This document shows positions 32,051 to 41,076 of a stretch of DNA of 64,000 bases, one piece after another. Numbering within the stretch: position 1 is the stretch's first letter; each line of letters opens with the position of its first letter. A model generated the notes under the pieces. The model was not told where the DNA came from. It made no database searches and saw only the letters and a list, made by a program, of their open reading frames with translations. Source of the stretch: JACVRW01 sp963803085 (GTDB taxonomy: Bacteria > Actinomycetota > Thermoleophilia > Solirubrobacterales > Thermoleophilaceae); the NCBI GenBank assembly GCA_963803085.1, contig CAWDLE010000023.1, forward strand, positions 200,961 through 264,960. The letters run 5' to 3'. The translations under genes and the position numbers were made by a program.

Positions 32051-33073
32051 ATGAACAGCGTGACTCTCGGGAGGACCGGCCTGGAGGTATCTCCGATTGC
32101 GTTTGGCACCTGGCAGCTCGGAGGCGAATGGGGAGGGTTCGACGAGCGGCAGGCCGTGGCCGCCATCCGCCACGCCCGCGAGCTGGGGGTCAATCTCTTC
32201 GACACGGCTCAGGGCTACGGGTTCGGCGCCTCCGAACGGCTCCTGGGCCGGGCTCTCCGCGACGATCTCGACAAGCGCCGCGACGAGGTCGTGATCGCCA
32301 CCAAGGGCGGGCTGCGGATGACCGACGACGGCCTCGTTCGCGACGCGAGCCCCGACTTTCTTCGCTCCGGACTCGAGGACAGCCTGCGTGCGCTCGAGGT
32401 CGACCACATCGACATCTACCAGGTGCACTGGCCCGACCCGGGCGTCCCATTCGCCGAGACCGCCGCCGGCCTCGACGCGCTCGTCCGGGAGGGAAAGATC
32501 CGGCACGCCGGCGTCTCCAACTACGACGCGACCCAGATGGCCGAGTTCGCTGAGACGCGGCCGGTGGAGACGCTTCAGCCGCCGTACCACCTGTTCCGCC
32601 GCGAAGTTGAGCGGAGCGTCCTTCCCTACGCTCGCGAGCACGACATCGGGGTGCTCGTCTACGGGTCGCTGGCCCATGGGCTGCTCACCGGCAGCATGGA
32701 CGAGCACACGACCTTCGCCGCCGACGACTGGCGCAGCGGGAGCACCGTGTTCCAGGGCGAGCCGTTCCGGCGCAACCTGGAGGTCGTCAGCCAATTGCAG
32801 CGCCTGGCCGCTGATGAGCTCGGGACATCCGTGGCGCAACTGGCGACCGCATGGACCCTGGCCAATCCGGCGGTTGATGTCGCGATCGTGGGCGCGCGCA
32901 GCCCCAAGCACATCGAGGAGGCCGTTGCCGCCGCCGAGCTCCCCCTCAGTGAGGGCGATCTCGAGCGGATCGATTTCATCGTGGCGGACTCGGAGCCGAT
33001 CGCCGGCCCGTTCCCCGAGATGGGTCGTCTGAGCACCGACACGAGCGTCTTCACCGACGCCGGCGTGAGCTAA
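32051..33073 (+). CDS. Aldo/keto reductase
   Basis: 340 residues, a TIM-barrel NADPH-dependent carbonyl reductase. The catalytic set is intact: Asp in NLFDTAQGYGFGASE, Tyr in the same block (GYG), Lys in VIATKGG, and His in DIYQVHWPDP. The NADP-binding end is seen in LATAWTLANPAVDVAIVGARSPKHIEEAV. It resembles the AKR11/12-like bacterial group; the natural substrate cannot be told. Its end is 22 bases from the convergent ABC permease gene. Confidence 0.95.
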   Translation: MNSVTLGRTGLEVSPIAFGTWQLGGEWGGFDERQAVAAIRHARELGVNLFDTAQGYGFGASERLLGRALRDDLDKRRDEVVIATKGGLRMTDDGLVRDASPDFLRSGLEDSLRALEVDHIDIYQVHWPDPGVPFAETAAGLDALVREGKIRHAGVSNYDATQMAEFAETRPVETLQPPYHLFRREVERSVLPYAREHDIGVLVYGSLAHGLLTGSMDEHTTFAADDWRSGSTVFQGEPFRRNLEVVSQLQRLAADELGTSVAQLATAWTLANPAVDVAIVGARSPKHIEEAVAAAELPLSEGDLERIDFIVADSEPIAGPFPEMGRLSTDTSVFTDAGVS

Positions 33074-33095
33074 GGACAAAGCAATGGCGAGGGTG

Positions 33096-33872
33096 CTACT
33101 TCGCGGCCACCTGCCGGTATCGCGCCACCGCCAGCGGCGCGAAGATCGCGATCAGCGCGAAGCACCAGACGAAGGACATCCACACGTCAGTGTGCGCCGG
33201 CGTGCCGAGCCAGAGCGAGCGGAGCGCATCCGCAAAGGTGGTGAACGGGTTGGCCTCGGCGAACTGCCGCAAGCCGTCGGGCATCGTGGCCGCCGGCACG
33301 AACACCGACGAGGCGAACGTGAGCGGGAAAAGGAACACGAAGCCAATCGAGTTCGCGGTCTCCGGCGTCGAGGAGAGCAGCCCCAGGAGCGCAAAGATCC
33401 ACGAGAACGCGTAGCCGATCAGGAGCAGCAGCACGATTCCGAGCACGACCTGGCCGACGTCGGTATCGATGAACCCGAACCCAGCTGCGAAGCCCACCGC
33501 GAGCAGCACAACCAGCGAAAGGCAGTTCAGCGGAATGTCCGAGAACGTGCGCCCAGCCAGCACGGCCGCGCGTGACATGGGCAGCGAGCGGAAGCGGTCG
33601 ATCAGGCCCTTCCGGACGTCGTCGGAGAGCCCGAGGGCGGTCACAAATCCGCCGAAGGCGATGGACTGAACGATGATGCCCGGCATCAGGAAGTCGACAT
33701 AGTCGAACGGCCCGGAATCGATCGCGCCACCGAACACGTACACGAACAGCAGCACGAACATCACCGGCTGGATCGTGTAGGCGATCAGCAGATCCGGCTG
33801 GCGGGGGATCCGGATCAGGTTGCGCTTGGCAAGCACCAGCGTGTCCGACACGCTCATCGCGAGCGAGCTCAT
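33096..33872 (-). CDS. ABC-2 type transporter permease (DrrB-like)
   Basis: 258 residues with six membrane segments and the ABC-2 signature region (RFRSLPMSRAAVLAGRTFSD; FPLTFASSVFVPAATMPDGLRQFAEANPFT). DrrB-like permeases export drugs or polyketides with a DrrA ATPase. It overlaps the ATPase gene by 4 bases (33869-33872), so the two are co-translated. Substrate unknown. Confidence 0.94.
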   Translation of the reverse strand: MSSLAMSVSDTLVLAKRNLIRIPRQPDLLIAYTIQPVMFVLLFVYVFGGAIDSGPFDYVDFLMPGIIVQSIAFGGFVTALGLSDDVRKGLIDRFRSLPMSRAAVLAGRTFSDIPLNCLSLVVLLAVGFAAGFGFIDTDVGQVVLGIVLLLLIGYAFSWIFALLGLLSSTPETANSIGFVFLFPLTFASSVFVPAATMPDGLRQFAEANPFTTFADALRSLWLGTPAHTDVWMSFVWCFALIAIFAPLAVARYRQVAAK

Positions 33873-34852
33873 GCGGCCTTCTCGACCGGCTCGGGCATCT
33901 CTGTGGGCGGCTCCTCGTCGGTGGTGCGGCCGGTGAGCCCGAGAAACACGTCGTCGAGCGTCGGCCGGCGAAGCGCGATGTCGTCGATCCCAATGTCGGC
34001 CGCGTCGAGCCGACGCACCGCTTCCGCGATTACGCCCGACCGGGTGCGCACCGGCATACCGACGGTGCGGGCCTCAAACGACGGTCGCTCATCGGACATC
34101 TCCGCCAGCACGCCGGTTGCGCGTTGGACGTCCTCGGGGTGCTCGAGCTGGACCTCCAGCCGCCCGGCGCCGACACGGTCCTTGAGCTCATCCGAGGTGC
34201 CCTCGGCGATCACATTCCCGTGGTCGATCACAACGATTCGGTCCGCGAGCCGGTCCGCCTCGTCGAGGTATTGCGTTGTCAGCAGCACCGTCGTCCCGCC
34301 CGCCACGCGTCCCTCGATCGTCTCCCACAGCCCGAGCCGGCTGCGCGGGTCGAGGCCGGTCGTCGGCTCGTCCAGGAATAGGACCGGCGGGCGGAACACG
34401 AGCGCGGCCGCGAGGTCGACCCGCCGGCGCATGCCGCCCGAGTATGTCTTCACGGGTCGCTTGGCAGCGTCGCTGAGCTCGAACCGCTCGAGCAGCTCGC
34501 CCGCCCGGTCCCGGGCCGCTTCACGTGGCATGTGGTACAGGCGGCCGACCATTTCAAGGTTCTCGAAGCCCGTGAGGTTCTCGTCGACGGCCGCATACTG
34601 GCCCGCGAGGCCGATCTTGGCGCGCAGTGCAGCTGCGTCGCGCACGGCGTCGAGCCCCATGACCCTCGCCGTGCCGCCGTCCGGCTTAAGCAGCGTGGCA
34701 AGGATCCTCACGGCGGTGGTCTTGCCGGCTCCGTTCGGGCCGAGCAGTCCCAGCACGCTGCCGGTAGGTGCCGAGAAACTTACGTCGCAGAGCGCCCGTA
34801 CCGAGCCGTAAGCCTTCTCAAGCCCCTCGACTTCGATCGCGCAATCGGCCAT
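33869..34852 (-). CDS. ABC transporter ATP-binding protein (DrrA-like)
   Basis: 327 residues. Walker A GPNGAGKTTAVRIL, Q-loop in KIGLAGQYAAVDENLTG, signature YSGGMRRRVDLAAAL, Walker B PPVLFLDEPTTGLDP, and switch His in TTQYLDEADRLADRIVVIDHG. The C-terminal DrrA extension (about 230-320) with VRRLDAADIGIDDIALRRPTLDDVFLGLTG is typical of drug-export ATPases. Partner permease follows with a 4-base overlap. Confidence 0.95.
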   Translation of the reverse strand: MADCAIEVEGLEKAYGSVRALCDVSFSAPTGSVLGLLGPNGAGKTTAVRILATLLKPDGGTARVMGLDAVRDAAALRAKIGLAGQYAAVDENLTGFENLEMVGRLYHMPREAARDRAGELLERFELSDAAKRPVKTYSGGMRRRVDLAAALVFRPPVLFLDEPTTGLDPRSRLGLWETIEGRVAGGTTVLLTTQYLDEADRLADRIVVIDHGNVIAEGTSDELKDRVGAGRLEVQLEHPEDVQRATGVLAEMSDERPSFEARTVGMPVRTRSGVIAEAVRRLDAADIGIDDIALRRPTLDDVFLGLTGRTTDEEPPTEMPEPVEKAA

Positions 34853-34926
34853 CTACTCGAACGTAGTCGCGCCTCGTCGCATGATCAGTACGGATCGACG
34901 ATCACCGGGAAGGAGCGCACGATTGT

Positions 34927-35787
34927 TCAGAACAGCTCTCGCCAGCTGAAGTCGGGCGAGTAGCCCAGCACGCGCCGGGCCTTCTCGATGCTGAGCAGCG
35001 TGTCGGTCCCACTGACGTCGTCGGCCACCGGCACGCTGGGGAAGACCTCGGCCATCAGCTCGCGGCTGGGCCGCTGCATCACCGTGTCCGCAGCCGCGAT
35101 GATGAAGCTCTCGGCGCCCGCGATGTCGGCCTCCAGGCCGAGCCGAACGCTCTGCGCCACGTGGCTCTCGTCGACGTAGCCCCACAGGTTCCACTTGCGC
35201 GCGTGCGGGTCGTCCCAGAACGACGGGAACTGCTCGTAGTCCTCGCGGACCATCACGTTCGAGAACCGCAGCCCGACGATGGGGATGTCGCTCCAGCGGT
35301 TGAACTGGCGCGCCATCTCCTCCCCGAGGACCTTGGAGAGCGCATAGCTCGACTCCGGGTACATGTGCGCCTCGTCGACCGGCGCGTAGTCGGGCGGGCG
35401 CTTGAACGGAACCCCGAGCGTGGTCTCGCTCGACGCCCACACCACGCGTCGAAGCCCGAGCCGGGCCGCGGACGCGAAGACGGTGTGCGTGCTGACGACG
35501 TTGGTTCGGAAGACCTGGTCGGGGGTGGCAGCCACCGGGGACGGGATGGCGGCGAGGTGGACCACGGCCTCGATGCCCGGCATCCGCTCCCCGCCGGCCA
35601 GCGCCTCCAGGGTCTGCCCGAAATCGGTCAGGTCGGCGGGCATGAACGGCGCCGGCGTGTCGGGCGAGTACGACTCGGGGGAGGGGACCCGATCGATGTT
35701 GAGCACGTCGTGTCCGCGCTGGAGAAGGTCGCGGACCACCACCCTGCCCGCCTTGCCGCTACCCCCGGTGACAGCGATCCTCGTCAT
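34927..35787 (-). CDS. NAD-dependent epimerase/dehydratase (extended SDR)
   Basis: 286 residues. Rossmann start VTGGSGKAGRVVVRDLL, active-site region HLAAIPSPVAATP, Ser/Thr in VVWASSETTLG, Y-x3-K in SSYALSKVLGEEMARQF. It resembles sugar-nucleotide epimerases and the uronate dehydrogenase branch; the exact substrate is not evident. It is divergent from the encapsulin cargo gene. Confidence 0.92.
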   Translation of the reverse strand: MTRIAVTGGSGKAGRVVVRDLLQRGHDVLNIDRVPSPESYSPDTPAPFMPADLTDFGQTLEALAGGERMPGIEAVVHLAAIPSPVAATPDQVFRTNVVSTHTVFASAARLGLRRVVWASSETTLGVPFKRPPDYAPVDEAHMYPESSYALSKVLGEEMARQFNRWSDIPIVGLRFSNVMVREDYEQFPSFWDDPHARKWNLWGYVDESHVAQSVRLGLEADIAGAESFIIAAADTVMQRPSRELMAEVFPSVPVADDVSGTDTLLSIEKARRVLGYSPDFSWRELF

Positions 35788-35885
35788 GCGCCGGTTTTGA
35801 GCCTAACGTGGCGGCGTCGTCGGGCGGGAGTCCTCACAATGGGGAGCTCGGCCGTTCCAAATCGATCCTTCGGAAGGAAGCCGCG

Positions 35886-36278
35886 ATGGGATTCGACCAG
35901 TATCACGAGCCGCCCGATGAGCTGCCCGCCGAGACGCGGACGTTTGCCCGCCTGTGCGCCTCGCTGACCGAGGAGGCGGAGGCGATCGGGTGGTACGAGC
36001 AGCGGCTCGCCGTCGAGCCGGACTCCGACGCCCGCGCGATCATGCGCGACGCGCAGGGTGAGGAGTTCAAGCACTTCAGCATGGACCTCGAGTTCCTGCT
36101 CCGGCGGACGCCGGCGTGGCGCGAGATCGCCGAGGGCGTTCTCTTCCAGCCCGGCGACATCGTCGAGCATGGCGAGGAGGCCGAGGAGGAGACGTTCGAG
36201 TCAAGCCCCGACCGGCCGACGCAAGGGGACGCGTCCGGCTCGCTCGGGATCGGCAGCCTGAAGGGACGGACGCTGTGA
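35886..36278 (+). CDS. Encapsulated ferritin-like cargo protein (EncFtn)
   Basis: 130 residues from ATG 35886. The helical core matches EncFtn, a ferroxidase that forms an annular decamer: LTEEAEAIGWYEQRLAVEPD then MRDAQGEEFKHFSMDLEFLLRR, giving the paired Glu residues and E-E-x-x-H of the iron site (E59/E60, H63). After an acidic linker the C-terminus ends GSLGIGSLKGRTL, the consensus peptide that docks cargo into encapsulin. It oxidises Fe(II) so that iron can be stored inside the shell. The stop overlaps the GTG start of encapsulin by 4 bases, so cargo and shell are co-translated. Confidence 0.93.
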   Translation: MGFDQYHEPPDELPAETRTFARLCASLTEEAEAIGWYEQRLAVEPDSDARAIMRDAQGEEFKHFSMDLEFLLRRTPAWREIAEGVLFQPGDIVEHGEEAEEETFESSPDRPTQGDASGSLGIGSLKGRTL

Positions 36279-37090
36279 ACCACCTACTGCGCTCGGTTGC
36301 GCCGATCTCCGATGCCGGCTGGAACCTGCTCGACGAGGAGGCCACCCAGCGGCTCGCCCCAGCACTCGCCGCCCGCAAGCTCGTCGACTTCTCCGGTCCC
36401 CACGGCTGGGACCATTCCGGCACGAATCTCGGACGCGTCGACGAGCTCGCCGACGGTCCAGTCGACGGCGTTGGCGCGCACCAGCGGCGCGTGCTGCCGC
36501 TCGTCGAGTTGCGCATTGGCTTCAGCGTGGCACGGGCCGAGCTACGCGATGCCGACCGGGGTGCCGCCGACGCCGACCTCGCAAGTCTCGACGAGGCCGC
36601 GCAACGGATCGCGCGGGCGGAGAACGTTGCCGTCTGCCACGGGTTCGATGCCGCCGGGATCGCTGGGATCACAGAGGCGGCGTCGCATTCGCCGATCGAG
36701 TTGAGCGACGACTTCGACGCGTATCCCGGCCACGTCGCCAAGGGCGTGGAAGTGCTGCTCGAGGCCGGAATCGACGGTCCCTACGGGCTCGCGCTCGGCC
36801 CGGCCTGCTACACCGGCGTGATCGAGTCGACGGAGCACGGCGGCTATCTGGTCTTCGACCACCTCCGCAAGATCCTCGGCGGCCCGATCGTCCGGGCGCC
36901 CGGTGTCGATGGAGCGCTCGTGCTCAGCATGCGCGGCGGTGACTTCCTGTTCGAGTCTGGCCAGGACCTCTCGATCGGCTACGACAGCCACGACTCCGAG
37001 GTGGTGCGGCTTTACTTCGAGGAGAGCTTCAGCTTCCGGGTCGCGACCGAGGAGGCCGCGGTCGCGCTCGTGAACGCGCCGACGGGGTGA
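36275..37090 (+). CDS. Encapsulin shell protein (family 1)
   Basis: 271 residues from GTG 36275 (overlapping the cargo stop as GTGA). It has the HK97-like encapsulin fold formerly called linocin M18: N-terminal LLRSVAPISDAGWNLLDEEATQR, FSGPHGWDHSGTNLGRV, PLVELRIGFSVARAELRDADRG, YGLALGPACYTGVIESTEHGG, and the closing region FLFESGQDLSIGYDSHDSEVVRLYFEESFSFRV. Copies assemble into an icosahedral protein nanocompartment around the EncFtn cargo. An iron-storage/oxidative-stress role is the usual one for this pair. Confidence 0.97.
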   Translation: MNHLLRSVAPISDAGWNLLDEEATQRLAPALAARKLVDFSGPHGWDHSGTNLGRVDELADGPVDGVGAHQRRVLPLVELRIGFSVARAELRDADRGAADADLASLDEAAQRIARAENVAVCHGFDAAGIAGITEAASHSPIELSDDFDAYPGHVAKGVEVLLEAGIDGPYGLALGPACYTGVIESTEHGGYLVFDHLRKILGGPIVRAPGVDGALVLSMRGGDFLFESGQDLSIGYDSHDSEVVRLYFEESFSFRVATEEAAVALVNAPTG

Positions 37091-37111
37091 GCCAGGGGTC
37101 GTACGTCGGGT

Positions 37112-37408
37112 CTACGGCGCGTCGTGCGCTCTCGCAGCCTCTCGGAAGGCCAGTCGCCTCGCGCGCAGTATCTCCGCCGTGTCTCGGCGGGTGATCGGCC
37201 TCGCCCCGAGACCGATGGCCACCTCGCGCGTCGCGTCGGGAATGTCGTAATGGTCCTTCCACGGACGCGCCGGGCTTCGATGGAACCAAGCCCGTTCATG
37301 GCCGAGGCCGGCCGCGAACGCGTGGAGCTCCTCGGTCGTATCCGCAATCAGGTGGGACCACTCGCGGCCGCGCCAGGGGATGCGGCTGTCATCGACGTAC
37401 ACGGCCAT
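37112..37408 (-). CDS. DUF4031-family protein
   Basis: 98 residues: VYVDDSRIPWRGREWSHLIADT, HAFAAGLGHERAWFHRSPARPWKDHYDIPD, ARPITRRDTAEILRARR. This is a small conserved bacterial family of unknown function, usually 85-100 residues, so it is full length. It lies 3 bases after the (frameshifted) epimerase gene and probably shares its transcript. Confidence 0.88.
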   Translation of the reverse strand: MAVYVDDSRIPWRGREWSHLIADTTEELHAFAAGLGHERAWFHRSPARPWKDHYDIPDATREVAIGLGARPITRRDTAEILRARRLAFREAARAHDAP

Positions 37409-37411
37409 CCA

Positions 37412-38426
37412 CTACGCCGCGGCTGGCTGAGCGCCCGGCAGCGGCCGCGTGACGAGACCCTCGGCCACGGCCCATTGGATCGTCCGCGCGAAGGTGTCGG
37501 CCACGGGGGTGTACTCCAACCCGAGCTCCCGAGTCGCGCGCGAGCCGTCGTAGCGGTGGCCGTGCAGGATCGTTCGTACGCGGGCGCGGCAGACCGAAGG
37601 TGTCTTCCCGCGCAGGCGGTACGCGGCCTCGGCCACCGCAACCGCCGCGCGCGCAACCGGCGGCGGGATCATCCGCACGCGGTCGCGCACGCCGGACAGC
37701 TCGGAAACGATCTCCAGCGCCTGGAGCGAGTGGATGGTGGCGCCGTTGAGCACGTAGCGCTGGCCGCTCTGCGCCCCGCTCGGCCGCCAGCAGGTGGCCC
37801 TCGACGCAGTCCTGGATGTCGACCACGCTCACCTGGGTGTCCACGAACGCGGGCAGTCTGCCGTTCAGGTAGGCGATGATGATCCCGCCGTTTCCGCCCG
37901 TGCGCGGAGGGCCCTGGACCGAAGATGGGTTCACCGCCACCACCTCAAGGCCCGTGTCGGCGGCCGCGGCGAACACCGCCTGCTCGCCCTCGTGCTTGGA
38001 GCGGTCGTAGACCGACAGGTAGGAGCCGCGATGGGTGCTGACCTCGGTGCCGACCGTGCCCGCGGGCTCACCGAGCGAGGCGGCCGACGACGTGTAGACC
38101 ATCCGGCCGATGCCGGCTCTGGCAGCGGCTCGTACGGCGGCCTCCGCGCCTCCCACATTCACCCTCAGGAGCATGTCCGGGTCGGGCGGGCAGTGGGAGT
38201 TCAAGCCGGCGACGTGGTATGCCGCCTCGCACCCGGCCATGCCGGCGGCGATCGACTCCTCGTCGAGCAGGTCGCCCCGGGCAACCTCGGCGCCGCGGGC
38301 GGCCACCTTCTCCGCCGCCGCGTCGGAGCGCGCGAGCCCCACCACTTGATCTCCGCGCTCGAGCAGCCGGGTTGTCAGGGCGCCGCCGATGAAGCCGCTG
38401 GCGCCGGTTACGAAGACGCGGGCCAC
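37412..38426 (-). pseudogene. NAD-dependent epimerase/dihydroflavonol reductase-like gene with one-base frameshift
   Basis: About 338 codons. The first frame gives VTGASGFIGGALTTRLLERG, YHVAGLNSHCPPDP, YTSSAASLGEPAG and SVYDRSKHEGEQAV (Y-x3-K), down to VEGHLLAAERGA. The family then continues in another frame (GQRYVLNGATIHSLQALEIV, to the end at 37412). One extra base between about 37762 and 37776 explains it: the total span is 3n+1 bases. Without the shift the protein would be a normal extended SDR of the dihydroflavonol-4-reductase/hopanoid-associated type. It may be a recent inactivation or a sequence error. Downstream DUF4031, upstream the acyltransferase. Confidence 0.8.
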
Positions 38427-38428
38427 GG

Positions 38429-39175
38429 TCAGGCCGGCTGGCGTGGGTCGGCGTGTTCGGGGTGCGGCTCGCGTTCCGTTCGAGCCCCGCAGTCAGCGAG
38501 GAACTGCCGGACTCGCTCCATCACCTCGCTGGGACTCTCGCTCGCGCGGGGGACTATCGGCTTCCCGAAGCGGATCTCGAGCGAGTGACGCGGGCCGGGC
38601 CGGCCAGCCTTGAAGACCATCCAACGGCGTCCGCGCGGCATCGCGTCGCGGGTGCCCGACACGTAGATCGGCACGACCGGTAGGTGGTGCTCGGAGGCCA
38701 GCAGCGCGGCTCCCGACCGCAGCCGCCCGACGCGACCGTCCGGCGAGCGCGTGCCTTCGGGAAAGATGAGCAGGCTGCCGCCCTCGCCGATGAGGCGGTC
38801 GAGGTGGGCGGTCTGGCCCGGTCCCACGCCGGCACCGCTGGTGCGGTCGAGCGGCACGGTCCCGAACGCCAGCGACGCGGACAGGGCCTTGCGACGCTTG
38901 TCGTAGAAGTAGTCAGTCGCGGCCACCACCGCGGTTCGCCGCCGCCACCGGCTCGGCAGCGCGCGCAGGATCACCGGGGTGTCCATGTGGCTGTTGTGGT
39001 TGGCCACGAACACCACAGGGCCCGCGAGGTCGTCCAGACGCTCGCGCCCGGACACGCGGCGGCGCGTGTAGAGATCCATCAGCGGACCGAGCACTCCGCA
39101 TATGAGGAGCTCACGCAGGCGGCTGGCTGCTCTGCTGCGCGCCCAGGGAAGGTCGAGGTCCGCCGGTTCCGCCAT
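38429..39175 (-). CDS. 1-acylglycerol-3-phosphate acyltransferase (PlsC-like)
   Basis: 248 residues from ATG 39175. The glycerolipid acyltransferase motifs are clear: NHNSHMDTPV (H-x4-D), a central Arg/Lys-rich region, FPEGTRSPDGRVGRLRSGAA (motif III) and VVPIYVSGTRDAMP (motif IV). It transfers an acyl chain to lysophosphatidate or an ether analogue at the membrane. The start lies inside the end of the alkylglycerone-phosphate synthase-like gene (65-base overlap), which ties the two functions together. It is 2 bases before the epimerase start. Confidence 0.92.
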   Translation of the reverse strand: MAEPADLDLPWARSRAASRLRELLICGVLGPLMDLYTRRRVSGRERLDDLAGPVVFVANHNSHMDTPVILRALPSRWRRRTAVVAATDYFYDKRRKALSASLAFGTVPLDRTSGAGVGPGQTAHLDRLIGEGGSLLIFPEGTRSPDGRVGRLRSGAALLASEHHLPVVPIYVSGTRDAMPRGRRWMVFKAGRPGPRHSLEIRFGKPIVPRASESPSEVMERVRQFLADCGARTEREPHPEHADPRQPA

Positions 39176-40907
39176 TGGAGTTACTACTCTCGCCACCCGG
39201 AACGGTTTCTCCGGCCCGGTCGGGATCGCCCGCGACGATCTTGCCCGGGTTGAGATTCGCTCCGGGGTCGGTGCCCTCGAACAGCGCCCGCAACATGGCC
39301 ACGCCTGGCGTCGAGATGTCCTCCTCCAGCCACTGAGCGTGCTCTGTGCCGACCGCATGGTGGTGGGACAGCGTGGCCCCCGAGTCCACAAACGCCTGCT
39401 GGATCGCCCGCTTCACCACCCGGTAGTCCTCCAGAGCGTCGTGCTCGGGAGGGGGGTTGAGCGCGAACGTGAAGTAGAGGCAGGCGCCCGAGTGGTAGGA
39501 GTGCGACAGGTGGCACATCAGGTAGCCGGGCACGCCCAGCTGGTCGAAGGCGCCGTGGCCGGCCGCCATCACGTTGTCGTAGACCGTCTGCAGCCTGCTC
39601 CACGGCGCCGAGGTCTCCGAGACGTCGGCCGGAGCGCCGCGGTCGAGCAGAAAGTCGCGTATGTAGGGCGTGTCGAACTTCTTCTGGTCGTAGAGCTCGC
39701 CCGGGCTCGCGCCGATGCCCAGCCCGCCGTGGCGCTTCACGATCCGCTCACTTAGTTTGCGCTGCGCGGCGACGTAGTCGGCGCTGCCCTCGTAGCCGAT
39801 GAACGAGAGGCACATCGCCTCCAGGTCCCAGCCCCGGCGCTTGAGGAACAACTGAAGCGCCTTCGACTTGACGCGGTCGAGCGGCGTGGGGGTGTTGCGC
39901 GTGGCGAACGAGAACGCGGTCTCGGGGGCGTCGGACACACGCGTGACCGACGGCGAGGCCTCACTCGCGGCGATGTCGCGCATGGCGGCCAGGCCAGCCG
40001 CCCAGGTTGGGAACAGGTAGCCGAGGATCCTGCGCTCGGGCGGCACGCGACGGACGTGGATCGTCGCCTCGGTGATGACCCCCAGCCGACCCTCGCTGCC
40101 CAGCACCATCTCGCGCACGCTCGGGCCGGTGGAGGTGCTCGGCACCGGTCGCACGGCAAGGACCCCCGATGGGGTGATCACCCGGAGTCCACGCGTGAGC
40201 TCGGCAATGTCGCCATACCGGTCGGACTGCATGCCCGAGGAGCGCGTGGCGATCCAGCCACCGAGCGTCGAGTGCGTGAAGCTGTCGGGAAAGTGGCCGC
40301 AGGTCCAGCCCTGCGCGCCCAGCTGGCGCTCGAGGTCGGGGCCGAAGACGCCGGCCTGCACGCGCGCAAGCTGAGATGTGGCATCGACCGACAACACCCG
40401 GTTCAGGCGACTCATGTCGACCGAGATCACGGGCCGCGCCTCCTCTGGCTCGGCCTCGAGGCTGCCGGAGATGCTCGACCCGCCCCCGAACGGGATCACG
40501 ACGGCATCCTCCTCGAGGGCGGCCCTGACCACGGCGGCCACCTGGTCCTCGGTGGCGGGGCGCACCACGACGTCAGGCAGCCGACCCAGCTCCCCCCGGC
40601 GCTGGCGGACCAGGTCTGTGAGGCTCTTGCCCCGCCCGTGCACCACACGGTCGCGATCGTCGGTGGAAACGTTCCCGGCTCCGAGGGTGCCCTCGAGCTT
40701 GGCCCTCAGTCCGGTGGGGAGCGCGGCCGCCGGGATCTTCAGGTCCTCGAAGGCCATGGCGCTGGCGCCCGGCCGGCGCACGTCGAGGCCGAGGAAGCGC
40801 TCGATGAAGGGCGCCAGCTCGGGCTTGCCCTCGTGAGTGAAGGAGACCTCGTCCTCGCCCCAGCCCCACCACTTCATCGCCGCCTGTGTCGCTCGCTCTT
40901 GCTGCAT
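39111..40907 (-). CDS. FAD-linked oxidase, alkylglycerone-phosphate synthase-like
   Basis: 598 residues. The start KWWGWGEDE is typical of the alkyldihydroxyacetone-phosphate synthase (AGPS) branch of VAO-type flavoproteins. FAD-binding: VIPFGGGSSISGSLE and THSTLGGWIATRSSGMQSDRYGDI, almost as in AGPS. The active-site His cluster HHHAVG (about 514-516) and the preceding LSHSYHSGACLYFTF region match. AGPS swaps the acyl chain of acyl-DHAP for a fatty alcohol, making the ether bond of ether lipids. Other members of this branch are plain FAD oxidases, so the exact reaction is inferred. The overlapping PlsC-like gene supports lipid synthesis. Confidence 0.85.
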   Translation of the reverse strand: MQQERATQAAMKWWGWGEDEVSFTHEGKPELAPFIERFLGLDVRRPGASAMAFEDLKIPAAALPTGLRAKLEGTLGAGNVSTDDRDRVVHGRGKSLTDLVRQRRGELGRLPDVVVRPATEDQVAAVVRAALEEDAVVIPFGGGSSISGSLEAEPEEARPVISVDMSRLNRVLSVDATSQLARVQAGVFGPDLERQLGAQGWTCGHFPDSFTHSTLGGWIATRSSGMQSDRYGDIAELTRGLRVITPSGVLAVRPVPSTSTGPSVREMVLGSEGRLGVITEATIHVRRVPPERRILGYLFPTWAAGLAAMRDIAASEASPSVTRVSDAPETAFSFATRNTPTPLDRVKSKALQLFLKRRGWDLEAMCLSFIGYEGSADYVAAQRKLSERIVKRHGGLGIGASPGELYDQKKFDTPYIRDFLLDRGAPADVSETSAPWSRLQTVYDNVMAAGHGAFDQLGVPGYLMCHLSHSYHSGACLYFTFALNPPPEHDALEDYRVVKRAIQQAFVDSGATLSHHHAVGTEHAQWLEEDISTPGVAMLRALFEGTDPGANLNPGKIVAGDPDRAGETVPGGESSNSNGGTGGPRPSLGAQQSSQPPA

Positions 40908-41076
40908 GCGAGGCCTGGACCATATCGGCGCGCGCCACCCTAGCGGCCGTCGCCTTGAGGGTGCGCCGATCGATCACCGATAACGCGATCGCCTGTTCTG
41001 ATAACCCGAATTCACGCGGTCGTGACTCGCAGGTCACCGGAAGATCACAACGACGCGCTCGCGTGGGGCGAGCATC

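Noticed and set aside
31946..33079. Upstream extension of the HD-domain protein
   Set aside because: It lies antisense to the well-supported aldo/keto reductase and has no family features.
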